Source of the DNA: Tenacibaculum adriaticum
GTDB lineage: Bacteria; Bacteroidota; Bacteroidia; Flavobacteriales; Flavobacteriaceae
DNA: 64,000 bases
Direction of reading: 5' to 3'
NCBI RefSeq assembly: GCF_008124875.1
Contig: NZ_VNIA01000003.1
Coordinates: forward strand, 1 to 64,000
Under the pieces are notes generated by a model that saw only the letters and a program-made list of their open reading frames with translations, was not told the origin of the DNA and searched no databases. Positions 7,381 to 15,866 of the stretch are shown piece by piece (the first letter of the stretch is position 1; every line of letters begins with the position of its first letter). The translations under genes were made by a program, and so were the position numbers.

Positions 7381-8133
7381 ATGAAGTTGTCTAAAACATT
7401 ATTCGGACAAACGGTAGAAACATTAGGTTGGCTTTTAATTATAATTTTTTTAGGCCTTTTTCTTGATAGTGATTTTTTCTCCAAAAACTATTTTGAACAC
7501 GGACAATGGTTAAATAATGTGTTGGTTATTGCTGTTTATTTGTATTTTTTTAAAACAGGAACAAGAAGAGTAAGAGAACAACTTATATATGCATTAATTA
7601 TTGGGGTTATTGGAGAATACTTATTTTCTTTAGTATTGAGAATGTATACTTATCGACTGCATAATATACCTCATTATATTCCTTTTGGTCATGCCGTTGT
7701 TTTTCTGGGAATTTATATTTTTTCTAGAAAATCAAAAGTAAGGGCATATAGTAAGCAAATAGAGCTTTTTATTACTATTTGTATAGTAATATATTCACTT
7801 TTATTTTTAGTATTTAAGAAAGATGTTTTTGGGTTTGTATTAACTCTTTTAGTCTTTTATTCATTAAGAAAGCATCCTAAAGAGCGGTTGTTTTATCTGA
7901 GTATGTATTTTATAGTGGCTGTAGTAGAAATAGTAGGAACTTCGTTAGATTGTTGGGTGTGGCCAAGTACAGCCTATGGTAAGTTTGATTTTTTGCCAAG
8001 TGCAAACCCTCCTTCAGGAATTAGTTTCTTCTATTTTGGTTTAGATAGAGGTACAATGTCTATCTACAAAAGAAGGCATAAAGAAGTTTGGAAAAGATTT
8101 AAAAATATTAGACAATTAACTATCACAAACTAA
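7381..8133 (+). CDS. multi-pass membrane protein of unknown function
   Basis: The 250-residue protein has about seven hydrophobic segments and a basic cytoplasmic tail (IYKRRHKEVWKRFKNIRQ). I cannot assign a family. The best candidate functional patch is near the C-terminus, where a tryptophan-rich stretch (SLDCWVWPSTAYG) is followed by SANPPSGISFFYFGLDRG. The ATG follows the rlmN stop without a gap, so it is co-transcribed with rlmN; a polyprenyl synthase follows 70 bases later. A role in lipid or isoprenoid metabolism is possible only from position. Confidence 0.7.
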   Translation: MKLSKTLFGQTVETLGWLLIIIFLGLFLDSDFFSKNYFEHGQWLNNVLVIAVYLYFFKTGTRRVREQLIYALIIGVIGEYLFSLVLRMYTYRLHNIPHYIPFGHAVVFLGIYIFSRKSKVRAYSKQIELFITICIVIYSLLFLVFKKDVFGFVLTLLVFYSLRKHPKERLFYLSMYFIVAVVEIVGTSLDCWVWPSTAYGKFDFLPSANPPSGISFFYFGLDRGTMSIYKRRHKEVWKRFKNIRQLTITN

Positions 8134-8167
8134 ATCCTCTTAAAGTAATCAATCAAAATATATTTTC

Positions 8168-8175
8168 TACTTTTG
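8168..8175 (+). promoter_or_regulatory. possible -7 box for the polyprenyl synthase gene
   Basis: TACTTTTG matches TAnnTTTG 29 bases before the ATG. I see no convincing TTG at the right distance upstream. Confidence 0.35.
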
Positions 8176-8204
8176 ACTTTCGATATTGAACCAGTTTAGC
8201 TTAA

Positions 8205-9182
8205 ATGAAACCTGTAGAGCAAATTAAACTTCCTATTACAAAAGAAATGGAACTCTTTGAAACTAAGTTCAAAGATTCGATGTTATCGAAAGTTCCATTA
8301 TTAAATAGGATTACCTATTATATCGTTCGTAGAAAAGGGAAACAAATGCGACCAATGTTTGTTTTTCTGGTGGCAAAAATGGTTTCTGATGGCGGTTTCG
8401 ATGAACGTACTTATAGAGGTGCTTCTGTCGTTGAATTAATACACACGGCAACGTTGGTGCATGATGATGTGGTGGATGATAGTAACCGTCGTCGTGGATT
8501 TTTCTCTATTAATGCACTTTGGAAAAATAAAATAGCAGTATTAGTAGGAGATTTTCTACTATCTAAAGGTTTATTACTATCTATTGATAATGAAGATTTC
8601 GATTTATTAAAACTGATCTCTATCGCGGTTCGTGAAATGAGTGAAGGTGAGTTACTGCAAATTGAAAAAGCTAGAAAGCTTGACATTACTGAGGATATTT
8701 ACTTCGAAATTATTAGACAAAAAACAGCAACCTTAATTGCAGCATGTTGTGGTATTGGTGCAGCATCTGTTGGTGCTAATAACGAAACGATTCAGCAAAT
8801 GAGAAAGTTTGGAGAGTATATTGGGATAGCTTTCCAAATTAAAGATGATTTATTTGATTATACAGAAGATAAAATAGGGAAACCAACAGGTATCGATATT
8901 AAAGAGCAAAAAATGACACTTCCTCTCATTTATACATTGAATAATTGCACATCGAAAGAGAAAAGTTGGTTAATAAATTCTGTCAAAAACCATAATCAAG
9001 ATAAAAAACGCGTTAAGGAAGTAATTGCTTTCGTAAAAGAGAACGGAGGTATAGAATATACTACTGCAAAAATGAACAACTACAAGAATAAAGCTTTAGC
9101 AATTCTTGAAAACTACTCAGATTCAGAATACAAACAATCTTTATTGCAAATGATTGATTATGTGGTAGAACGTAAAATTTAA
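8205..9182 (+). CDS. polyprenyl synthetase (long-chain trans-prenyl diphosphate synthase)
   Basis: This 325-residue enzyme condenses isopentenyl diphosphate with an allylic diphosphate to make the long side chain of menaquinone. DDVVD (87-91, in HDDVVDDSNRRRG) is the first aspartate-rich motif and FQIKDDLFDYTED (around 207-219) the second; KGKQMRP near residue 50 is the G-K-x-x-R-P motif. Product length cannot be read reliably; octaprenyl or heptaprenyl would be usual. It follows the membrane orphan and is followed by the metal locus. Confidence 0.92.
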   Translation: MKPVEQIKLPITKEMELFETKFKDSMLSKVPLLNRITYYIVRRKGKQMRPMFVFLVAKMVSDGGFDERTYRGASVVELIHTATLVHDDVVDDSNRRRGFFSINALWKNKIAVLVGDFLLSKGLLLSIDNEDFDLLKLISIAVREMSEGELLQIEKARKLDITEDIYFEIIRQKTATLIAACCGIGAASVGANNETIQQMRKFGEYIGIAFQIKDDLFDYTEDKIGKPTGIDIKEQKMTLPLIYTLNNCTSKEKSWLINSVKNHNQDKKRVKEVIAFVKENGGIEYTTAKMNNYKNKALAILENYSDSEYKQSLLQMIDYVVERKI

Positions 9183-9222
9183 CAGTTCGTTAAATTTGTT
9201 TTTCGTAATTTTGTAACTTAAA

Positions 9223-9642
9223 ATGAAAGCTATTTTCACTAAAATATCATCGTTTACATTAGCCTTATTAGTGTTGTTATCTACGTTTTCTTTAACGATA
9301 GAGAAGCATTTTTGTGGCGATTTTTTAGTAAATGTTTCTTATTTTGGAAAAGCTCAAGGCTGTGCAGATGAAATGGGTAAGGGTGATTGTGATGCTCTTT
9401 CTGTAGTAAAAAAGAAAAAATGCTGCAAAGATGAAATTCAGCAGATAGAAGGACAAGACGATTTTCAAAATACTTCAACAGAAAAATTCGACTTAAAACA
9501 ACAACAATTTGCACTTGCTTTTGTTGTTTCATATAACAATTTGTTTAAAGACCTTGAAAAGCAAATTGTTCCGCACAAAGATTATTCACCACCTAATTTA
9601 GTCACCGACATACAGGTACTTCACGAAGTATTTATCATATGA
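9223..9642 (+). CDS. HYC_CC_PP-type small secreted protein
   Basis: The 139 residues start with a signal sequence (ISSFTLALLVLLSTFSLTIE). The three hallmarks of the Bacteroidota HYC_CC_PP family are present: H29-F30-C31 (EKHFCGD; F replaces Y), C67-C68 (KKKKCCKDE) and a Pro-Pro pair in KDYSPPNLV (about 121-125). Additional Cys at 47 and 56 give a metal-ligand-like pattern. Its function is not established. Members are commonly found beside TonB receptors and HMA-domain proteins, as here, which points to binding or sensing of copper or another soft metal in the periplasm. Confidence 0.8.
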   Translation: MKAIFTKISSFTLALLVLLSTFSLTIEKHFCGDFLVNVSYFGKAQGCADEMGKGDCDALSVVKKKKCCKDEIQQIEGQDDFQNTSTEKFDLKQQQFALAFVVSYNNLFKDLEKQIVPHKDYSPPNLVTDIQVLHEVFII

Positions 9643-9657
9643 TTTTACACTTTTTTT

Positions 9658-9675
9658 AAGACGTTTCGTCTTTTT
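9658..9675 (+). terminator. weak hairpin after the HYC_CC_PP gene
   Basis: AAGACG and CGTCTT pair across a three-base loop, followed by Ts. The stem is only six pairs, so it may only partly separate this gene from the TonB receptor gene. Confidence 0.35.
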
Positions 9676-9712
9676 AAATAGTGTTTAGAATTTTAATGAT
9701 AATATAAAAATA

Positions 9713-11941
9713 ATGAAAAAATATATAATTTTCAGTGTATTTACACTGATATTCATGCATTCATTCGCGCAACAATCGTATAAAGGAATGATTATGGATA
9801 AAAATAATTCGAAGGATAATTTAGGTGTTTTCGGAGCCAATGTGTATTGGTTAAACACCACGATAGGTGGAACTACGAACGAAAAAGGATGGTTTGAGAT
9901 TCCATATAAACCTGAATACAAAAAACTGGTGGTAAGTTTTGTAGGTTTTAAGACCGATACTATTGAAGTGAAAAGTTTAAAACCAATTCACTACTTTTTA
10001 ATGGAGGAAAGTGTTTTAGATGAGGTTTCTATATCTGCAAAGAAAAAAGCAACTGCAAAATCATATTTAGAAACACAGAATATGTTTATTGTTAATAGTG
10101 ATGAACTATTAAAGGCGGCTTGTTGCAATTTGGCGGAAAGCTTTGAAACAAATCCGTCAATCGATGTGAGTTTTTCGGACGCATTAACAGGGACAAAACA
10201 AATTCAAATGTTGGGGTTAAACAGTCCGTATTTGATGATTGCACAGGAAAACATACCAATGGTTCGTGGTGCTTCACAGGTTTATGGACTTACTTTCACT
10301 CCAGGTACTTGGGTTGAAAGTATTCAGATTACGAAAGGAGCAGGAAGTGTTGTAAATGGTTTTGAGAGCATTTCCGGACAAATAAATGCAGAGTTAGTAA
10401 AACCTTCAACTGATAATAAATTCTTTGTAAATGGTTACGGAAATTTAAACGGGCGTTTGGAATTGAATACGCATTTTAATCAGAAACTAAACGATAAGTG
10501 GCAAACTGGTTTGTATGTACATGGAAATTATCGAGGAGAGAAGTTTGATAAAAACAACGATACTTTTTTAGATGCTCCGTTAGCAAATCAAATCAACGTA
10601 ATGAATCGTTGGCAATATGCTAACAATAAAACAGGTTGGGTAAGTTTTTTAAACTTCAGGTTTATGAATGATGAAAAGCAAACGGGTCAAATCAATTTTA
10701 ATCCAGATGTTGATAAGGGAACTACTAATGCTTGGGGTAGCGAAATTAAAACAAAACGAGTAGATGCTTCTGCTAAATTGGGTTACGTGTTTCCTGAGTT
10801 GCCTTTTCAAAGTATGGGATTACAATTAGCATACAGTAACCATGATCAAGAGTCGTATTTCGGTTTGAGAGATTATAATATAGAACATCAAAGTGTGTAT
10901 TCAAACTTCATTTTCAACTCAATTATTGGAGATACACGACATAAGTTTAAAACGGGAGTAAGTTTTACACATGATAATTATAATGAATTGGTGGTTGTAG
11001 ATGTTTATAAACGATATGAAAACTCAATCGGAACTTTTTTTGAATATGCTTATGACAATACCGAAAACTTTAGTTTAACAGCAGGTTTACGTTTAGATCA
11101 TCATAATTTATTAGGAACGTTTGTAACTCCTCGTTTACATGCTCGTTATGTTCCGTGGGAAAAAGGAGTGTTACGAGCTTCAGTAGGGAGAGGAAAAAGA
11201 AGTGCTAACATTTTTGCTGAAAATCAGCAATTATTTGCTTCTTCAAGAACAATAAATATTAATAGTTTTGGAGGAAACATCTACGGTTTAAATCCAGAAA
11301 CCGCTTGGAATTATGGAGTATCATTTTTACAGGGTTTCCGATTATTTGATAAAAAAGGAGATGTTACGTTCGATTTTTACCAAACAAATTTCACGAACCA
11401 AGTAGTTGTAGATTGGGAAAATCCACAAGAAATATCATTTTACGATTTAAACGGAAAAAGTATTGCTAATAGTTTTCAGGTAGAGTTGAATTACGAACCG
11501 ATAAAACATGTTGATGTACGTACAGCGTATAAATATTTTGATGTAAGTACCGATTATATTTCAGGTAATTTATCGAAGCCAATTCAACCAAAACATCGAT
11601 TTTTTGCCAATACTTCATATGAAACGCACAAAAATGAAAATGGAAGTCAATGGAAGTTTGATGCAACGTATAACTTTATTGGTAAGCAGCGCTTACCAAA
11701 TACAAATGGATCATTAGAAACTTTTTCGAAAGGATATAGCCTGCTGAATACTCAAATTACGAAAGTGTTGTCAGATAAATTTGAAATATATGTTGGAGGA
11801 GAGAATATTACAAATTATAAACAGAAAAATCCTATCTTAGGAAGTGATGATCCATTTGGAGCAAATTTTGATAGTACCATTATATATGGACCTATTTTTG
11901 GAGGTAGTTATTATGCAGGATTTAGATTTAAAATAAAATAA
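9713..11941 (+). CDS. TonB-dependent outer-membrane receptor, probably for a metal
   Basis: This 742-residue receptor takes up a substrate across the outer membrane with energy from TonB. The order is signal peptide (1-19), carboxypeptidase-regulatory-like domain (about 22-98), plug domain (about 110-230) and 22-strand barrel, ending in the aromatic-rich strand YYAGFRFKIK. The plug starts with an unusual KAACCNLAESFETNPS, so a Cys pair (C137-C138) sits where substrate contact is possible. With a Cys-rich secreted protein before it and two HMA-domain genes after it, the likely substrate is copper or a copper chelate. That assignment is inferred from neighbours. Confidence 0.9.
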   Translation: MKKYIIFSVFTLIFMHSFAQQSYKGMIMDKNNSKDNLGVFGANVYWLNTTIGGTTNEKGWFEIPYKPEYKKLVVSFVGFKTDTIEVKSLKPIHYFLMEESVLDEVSISAKKKATAKSYLETQNMFIVNSDELLKAACCNLAESFETNPSIDVSFSDALTGTKQIQMLGLNSPYLMIAQENIPMVRGASQVYGLTFTPGTWVESIQITKGAGSVVNGFESISGQINAELVKPSTDNKFFVNGYGNLNGRLELNTHFNQKLNDKWQTGLYVHGNYRGEKFDKNNDTFLDAPLANQINVMNRWQYANNKTGWVSFLNFRFMNDEKQTGQINFNPDVDKGTTNAWGSEIKTKRVDASAKLGYVFPELPFQSMGLQLAYSNHDQESYFGLRDYNIEHQSVYSNFIFNSIIGDTRHKFKTGVSFTHDNYNELVVVDVYKRYENSIGTFFEYAYDNTENFSLTAGLRLDHHNLLGTFVTPRLHARYVPWEKGVLRASVGRGKRSANIFAENQQLFASSRTININSFGGNIYGLNPETAWNYGVSFLQGFRLFDKKGDVTFDFYQTNFTNQVVVDWENPQEISFYDLNGKSIANSFQVELNYEPIKHVDVRTAYKYFDVSTDYISGNLSKPIQPKHRFFANTSYETHKNENGSQWKFDATYNFIGKQRLPNTNGSLETFSKGYSLLNTQITKVLSDKFEIYVGGENITNYKQKNPILGSDDPFGANFDSTIIYGPIFGGSYYAGFRFKIK

Positions 11942-11953
11942 TCATAAAATAAT

Positions 11954-11975
11954 AGATTCCTGCCTTTGTAGGAAT
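11954..11975. repeat. REP-like short palindrome
   Basis: ATTCCT (11956-11961) and AGGAAT (11970-11975) enclose GCCTTTGT. It looks like a shortened form of the ATTCCTGC...GCAGGAAT palindromes common between genes of marine flavobacteria. It lies between the receptor gene and the HMA gene. Confidence 0.45.
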
Positions 11976-11994
11976 AATAAAAAAGAATAAAAAA

Positions 11995-12360
11995 ATGAAA
12001 AAAATATTCACAATAGTAGCAGTTTTTTTGATGGTGTTTTCAATAAAAGCACAAAAGAAAAACGCAAAGGTAACTTTAGAGGTAGATGGTGTTTGTATGA
12101 TGTGTAAAAAACGTATTGAAAAAGCGGCTTTAAATACCAAAGGAGTAAAATTTGCCAATTGGGATGTAGAATCTCATTGGCTAACAGTTATCATGGATGA
12201 ACGCAAAACCAGTAAAACGATGGTTTGTGAAAATTTAGCAAAAGCAGGTCATGATACAAAAGAAATAAAAGCAACGAAAGAAGATTATGACAATTTACAT
12301 CCGTGTTGTAGATATCGAGATGAAGAGATTATAGAAGACCATAACAAAAAAGACAAATAG
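11995..12360 (+). CDS. secreted heavy-metal-associated (HMA) domain protein
   Basis: The 121 residues have a signal peptide (1-20, cleavage after K-A-Q) and one HMA ferredoxin-like domain (about 24-95). C34-M-M-C37 is the metal-binding C-x-x-C, although the usual MT/HxCxxC context is changed to DGVCMMC. A second Cys pair lies in HPCCRYRDEE near residue 103. It probably carries copper or another soft metal in the periplasm, receiving it from or handing it to the neighbouring receptor and membrane protein. The next gene starts two bases after its stop. Confidence 0.87.
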   Translation: MKKIFTIVAVFLMVFSIKAQKKNAKVTLEVDGVCMMCKKRIEKAALNTKGVKFANWDVESHWLTVIMDERKTSKTMVCENLAKAGHDTKEIKATKEDYDNLHPCCRYRDEEIIEDHNKKDK

Positions 12361-12362
12361 TT

Positions 12363-13067
12363 ATGAAACATTTGTATGATGTTCAAGGTATGACTTGTGA
12401 AAACTGCAAGGCGTCTGTTAAAAAATATTTGGAAAAAGTAGAAGGTATAAATAGTGTTGAAATAAACCTTGAAAAAGGAGAGGTAGAAATACAAATGAGC
12501 GAACATGTGTCTTTGCAAGATTTACAAAAAGTATTACCTTCTAAATACACGATTAGTTTAAAAAAAGAAACAATTGTTGTTAATAAAGAAGAGGAGAAAA
12601 GTAAATTTCAGCAACTCAAACCTTTGTTTTTAATTCTGTTTTATATAACAACAGCAAGTGTGTTATTACACTATAAAGAATGGAGTTGGCAAGGTTTTAT
12701 GCTCGATTTTATGGGGCTTTTTTATATTGTATTTAGCTTTTTTAAAATGTTAGACTTAAAAGGATTTCCAGATTCTTTCAGCATGTACGATCCGTTAGCT
12801 AAAAAAGTACCTATGTATGCTAAAATATATCCTTTTATTGAAACAGCGTTAGGGTTAATGTTTTTGTTGCGTTTTAAGGTAGGTATAGCATTAATTGCAA
12901 CAATACTAATTTTAGGGGTTACAACTTTTGGAGTAACAAAAACACTTTTAGATAAAAAAGCCATTAGATGTGCATGTTTAGGGACTGCATTAAATTTGCC
13001 TATGACAGAAGCAACATTTATAGAAAATATCATAATGTTGGTAATGGCAATTTTAATGTTAGTATAA
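12363..13067 (+). CDS. HMA domain fused to a MauE/DoxX-like membrane domain
   Basis: The 234-residue protein combines a cytoplasmic-type HMA domain (1-70, GMTCENCKAS with C12 and C15) with a four-helix membrane domain (about 80-234) resembling MauE/DoxX proteins. A C-x-C motif (RCACLG, near 199-204) lies before the last helix, as in the CGCFG motif of MauE-like proteins. There is no P-type ATPase region. It most likely moves or reduces metal or thiols at the inner membrane and is translationally coupled to the secreted HMA gene. Confidence 0.85.
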   Translation: MKHLYDVQGMTCENCKASVKKYLEKVEGINSVEINLEKGEVEIQMSEHVSLQDLQKVLPSKYTISLKKETIVVNKEEEKSKFQQLKPLFLILFYITTASVLLHYKEWSWQGFMLDFMGLFYIVFSFFKMLDLKGFPDSFSMYDPLAKKVPMYAKIYPFIETALGLMFLLRFKVGIALIATILILGVTTFGVTKTLLDKKAIRCACLGTALNLPMTEATFIENIIMLVMAILMLV

Positions 13068-13087
13068 GCTAATATTAACAAGTCATA

Positions 13088-13123
13088 AAAGCCTCCTAAA
13101 CTTATCTTTGGGAGGTTTTGTAT
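13088..13123 (+). terminator. terminator after the metal locus
   Basis: AAAGCCTCC (13088-13096) pairs with GGAGGTTTT (13111-13119), including one G-T pair, with a T-rich right side. It ends the metal locus just before the pseudouridine synthase gene. Confidence 0.8.
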
Positions 13124-13148
13124 AAAGTAATTTCACGTTCTTTGTAAA

Positions 13149-14798
13149 ATGTTTTCTACGAATACTTTTATACACTTTTTAGATGTTTCTATAGATGATG
13201 AATTACCACAAAAATTCAACTATCCATTTCAATATACACCACATAAAATAAGTAAAATTGCTGCGGAAGAAGTGCAGAACTACCTCGAAAATCAAACCGA
13301 TTTTAAAGGCGGTTTCGATAAATTAGGAAAGATGTTTGGAGTTTTAATTGTTAAAACACTTGAAGGAAAACTCGCATACATAACCGCTTTTTCGGGAAGT
13401 ATTAATGAAAATTTCTTACTAAACGGATTTGTTCCTCCAATACTTGACACTTTAAACCCGAAAGTTTTTTTTAAAGTAGGGGAAGAGAAACTAAATCAAA
13501 TTACTCGAGAAATTGAAGCCTTTGAAAAAGATGAGTTGTATATTTCTTTACAAATAAAAATCGCTACAGCTAAAAAACAGCAAGAACAAGAAATTAATGC
13601 GTTCAGAGAGGTGCTTAAAACAGCTAAAAAGAAGCGTGAAGTAAAACGTAAAGAAGCTAAAGAAAAACTTAAAGATGATGCTTTTTTAAGGCTCTCAGAA
13701 GAGTTGCAAAAAGAAAGTGTTCGCCAGAGTTTTAAATTGAAACGTTTAAAGAAAGATTGGGAATCAACGTTAGAGAAGCTTCAAGAAGAGTTAATTGATT
13801 TCAAAAAACCATTAACGGCTTTAAAAACAACACAGAAAACGTTTTCTGCACAATTAAAAGAACAATTACACGAAAATTATCGATTTTTAAACGCACAACA
13901 TCAGCAAAAAAACTTAATAGAAATTTTTAAGGAAACATATTTTCAGCCCCCTGAAAGAACAGGAGAATGTTGTGCTCCTAAACTATTGCAATTTGCTTAT
14001 CAAAACAATTTACGACCCATTACAATGGCTGAATTTTGGTGGGGAAAATCACCAGTTTCAGAAATTAAAACGCACAAGCAATTTTATCCGGCATGTAAAA
14101 GTAAGTGTAAACCTGTTTTAGGGTTTATGTTACAAGGTTTAGAGGTAGATAAAAACCCTGTAAAAAATAGAAATAATATTATATTAGAAATACCTTACGA
14201 AGATGATTATTTGTTGGTAGTGGTTAAACCTTATCGGTTTTTATCTGTTCCAGGAAAACAAACCGAAGATAGTGTGTATACCCGCATAAAAAAATATGTG
14301 CCCAATGCAACAGGACCAATGATGGTTCATCGATTAGATATGGGTACATCTGGTTTATTAGTAATTGCAAAAACATTTAAGGTGTATAAACACTTACAAC
14401 AACAATTTGCCGACCGAACGGTTAAAAAAAGATATGTGGCTATACTCGATGGAATTATTAAAAAAAACAGCGGAACCATTAATTTACCTTTACGAGCAGA
14501 TTATGATAATCTTCCTCGACAATTGGTATGTTTTGAAAGCGGAAGACCCGCACTAACTCGTTATGAAGTAATAGAGCGAAAAAACAACCAAACAAAGGTT
14601 TATTTATACCCAGAGACAGGAAGAACACATCAATTACGTGTACATTGTGCACATCACTTAGGGTTAAATACACGAATTTTTGGTGATGATTTATACGGAA
14701 TAACAAAAGATAGATTGTATTTACACGCCGAACAATTAGAGTTTACACATCCAATTACTGAAAAGAGAATTGAGTTTTTTTGCGAAAGCGGATTTTAG
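13149..14798 (+). CDS. RluA-family pseudouridine synthase with long N-terminal extension
   Basis: This 549-residue enzyme converts uridine to pseudouridine in rRNA or tRNA. The catalytic domain fills the C-terminal 210 residues, with HRLDMGTSGLLV (D397 is the catalytic aspartate) and ETGRTHQLRVH. The first 340 residues are an extension: a globular part (1-125), a Lys/Glu-rich coiled coil (about 130-270) and a cysteine-bearing segment with ECCAPK and YPACKSKCKP, which may bind zinc. No S4 domain is evident. Long forms of this kind occur in several Bacteroidota and gammaproteobacteria. The exact target is not readable. Confidence 0.9.
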   Translation: MFSTNTFIHFLDVSIDDELPQKFNYPFQYTPHKISKIAAEEVQNYLENQTDFKGGFDKLGKMFGVLIVKTLEGKLAYITAFSGSINENFLLNGFVPPILDTLNPKVFFKVGEEKLNQITREIEAFEKDELYISLQIKIATAKKQQEQEINAFREVLKTAKKKREVKRKEAKEKLKDDAFLRLSEELQKESVRQSFKLKRLKKDWESTLEKLQEELIDFKKPLTALKTTQKTFSAQLKEQLHENYRFLNAQHQQKNLIEIFKETYFQPPERTGECCAPKLLQFAYQNNLRPITMAEFWWGKSPVSEIKTHKQFYPACKSKCKPVLGFMLQGLEVDKNPVKNRNNIILEIPYEDDYLLVVVKPYRFLSVPGKQTEDSVYTRIKKYVPNATGPMMVHRLDMGTSGLLVIAKTFKVYKHLQQQFADRTVKKRYVAILDGIIKKNSGTINLPLRADYDNLPRQLVCFESGRPALTRYEVIERKNNQTKVYLYPETGRTHQLRVHCAHHLGLNTRIFGDDLYGITKDRLYLHAEQLEFTHPITEKRIEFFCESGF

Positions 14799-14800
14799 AA

Positions 14801-14810
14801 TTCGCTATCG
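14801..14810 (+). repeat. left copy of a 10-bp inverted repeat bounding the SDR/AraC pair
   Basis: TTCGCTATCG lies two bases after the pseudouridine synthase stop. Its exact inverted copy CGATAGCGAA is at 16852-16861, beyond the AraC gene. Confidence 0.55.
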
Positions 14811-14927
14811 TCTCGTATATGATCCGTAGTGGATTTACTACGCAAATCTTTCGGTTTAGCATATTAAATATACAAAAAAGATCGACGAAGCACAGACTCC
14901 GCCTATGACTTATATACAATGTTAGCA
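14804..14927. other. imperfect palindromic element between RluA and SDR genes
   Basis: GCTA (14804-14807) and GTATAT (14815-14820) on the left are matched, inverted, by ATATAC (14913-14918) and TAGC (14924-14927) on the right. CGTAGT/ACTACG (14825-14830 with 14837-14842) forms a hairpin within. The region has no reading frame and does not look like a terminator. It resembles a folded recombination boundary but does not match a named class. Confidence 0.4.
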
Positions 14928-14954
14928 GCTGGTTTTATTTTATTATCAATTTAC

Positions 14955-15785
14955 TTATTCTTCAAAGTCTGTTGATAAAGAAAGGTTTTTCCATTGTTCA
15001 ATTTGTTGTGATAAATGAGTGATTTTATTTGTTGCTCTTTTGTGTGCGTCACTTCCTAAAAACAAAAGCGTTGGTGGATTTTGACTATTCACTAATTCAA
15101 TGAAAGTGTTCGCAACTTTGTCGGGATTGCCTAATTGTTTTCCGTCTATTTCATTCATTTTTTGGTGTGCAATTTTCAAAAAAGCATAATCATCAATTTG
15201 TTTTTTGCTGAAAGCAATAGAGTTTGGCTTGGCAAAGTTGGTGCGAAACCAACCGGGCAAAACTGCTGTAACATTTATGCCTAATGGTTTCAAATCATTT
15301 ACCAATGCTTCTGACAAACCCGTTACCGCAAATTTTGCTGCAGAATAAATACTCCAACCAAGTCCGGGCGCAAAACCGGTTATTGAAGAAATATTGATAA
15401 TATGTCCTGAACGTTGATTTCGTAAATAAGGTAATGCTTGTTGAATGACTTTTACAACAGCGAAAAAATTAACATTGAAATTGTCATTTATTTCTTTTTC
15501 CGATAATTCTTCAAGTGCACCGCCAATTCCATAACCTGCATTGTTTACAATTACGTCTATTTTTCCAAAAACGTTTTTAGTTTTTTCTAATGACGTTGCG
15601 ATTGACTTTTCATCTGTCAAATCCACCTCCAAGGGCAATAAATTTTCATTTGTAATTTCCGAGAATGCGGAGATTTTTCGTGAAGTTGCAGCAACTTTTT
15701 TTCCTTGCAATAATAATTGTTCTACTAACGAACGGCCAATGCCTTTTGACGCTCCTGTAACGTACCAAATATTTGATTTTTCCAT
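14955..15785 (-). CDS. short-chain dehydrogenase/reductase (SDR)
   Basis: This 276-residue NAD(P)-dependent oxidoreductase has the classical SDR features: TGASKGIG (10-17) for cofactor binding, NNAGYG in the middle, a catalytic Ser in HIINISSITG and the Y-x-x-x-K motif in YSAAK. The substrate is unknown. The ATG at 15785 has a rare good ribosome site (GAGGA five to nine bases before it) and is preferred over an in-frame TTG at 15809. It is downstream of the AraC gene on the same strand, with 81 bases between, so the regulator probably controls it. Confidence 0.9.
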   Translation of the reverse strand: MEKSNIWYVTGASKGIGRSLVEQLLLQGKKVAATSRKISAFSEITNENLLPLEVDLTDEKSIATSLEKTKNVFGKIDVIVNNAGYGIGGALEELSEKEINDNFNVNFFAVVKVIQQALPYLRNQRSGHIINISSITGFAPGLGWSIYSAAKFAVTGLSEALVNDLKPLGINVTAVLPGWFRTNFAKPNSIAFSKKQIDDYAFLKIAHQKMNEIDGKQLGNPDKVANTFIELVNSQNPPTLLFLGSDAHKRATNKITHLSQQIEQWKNLSLSTDFEE

Positions 15786-15866
15786 TTTTATCCTCTTTTG
15801 TGGGTTCAAAATTAGAATAGATTTTTCGGGTATTGGTAGTAGAAAAAAAACAGATGTTTGTAAAAA

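Noticed and set aside
9713..11941. SusC-type glycan receptor
   Set aside because: No SusD gene follows, and the neighbours are HMA and Cys-rich proteins, so metal uptake fits better.
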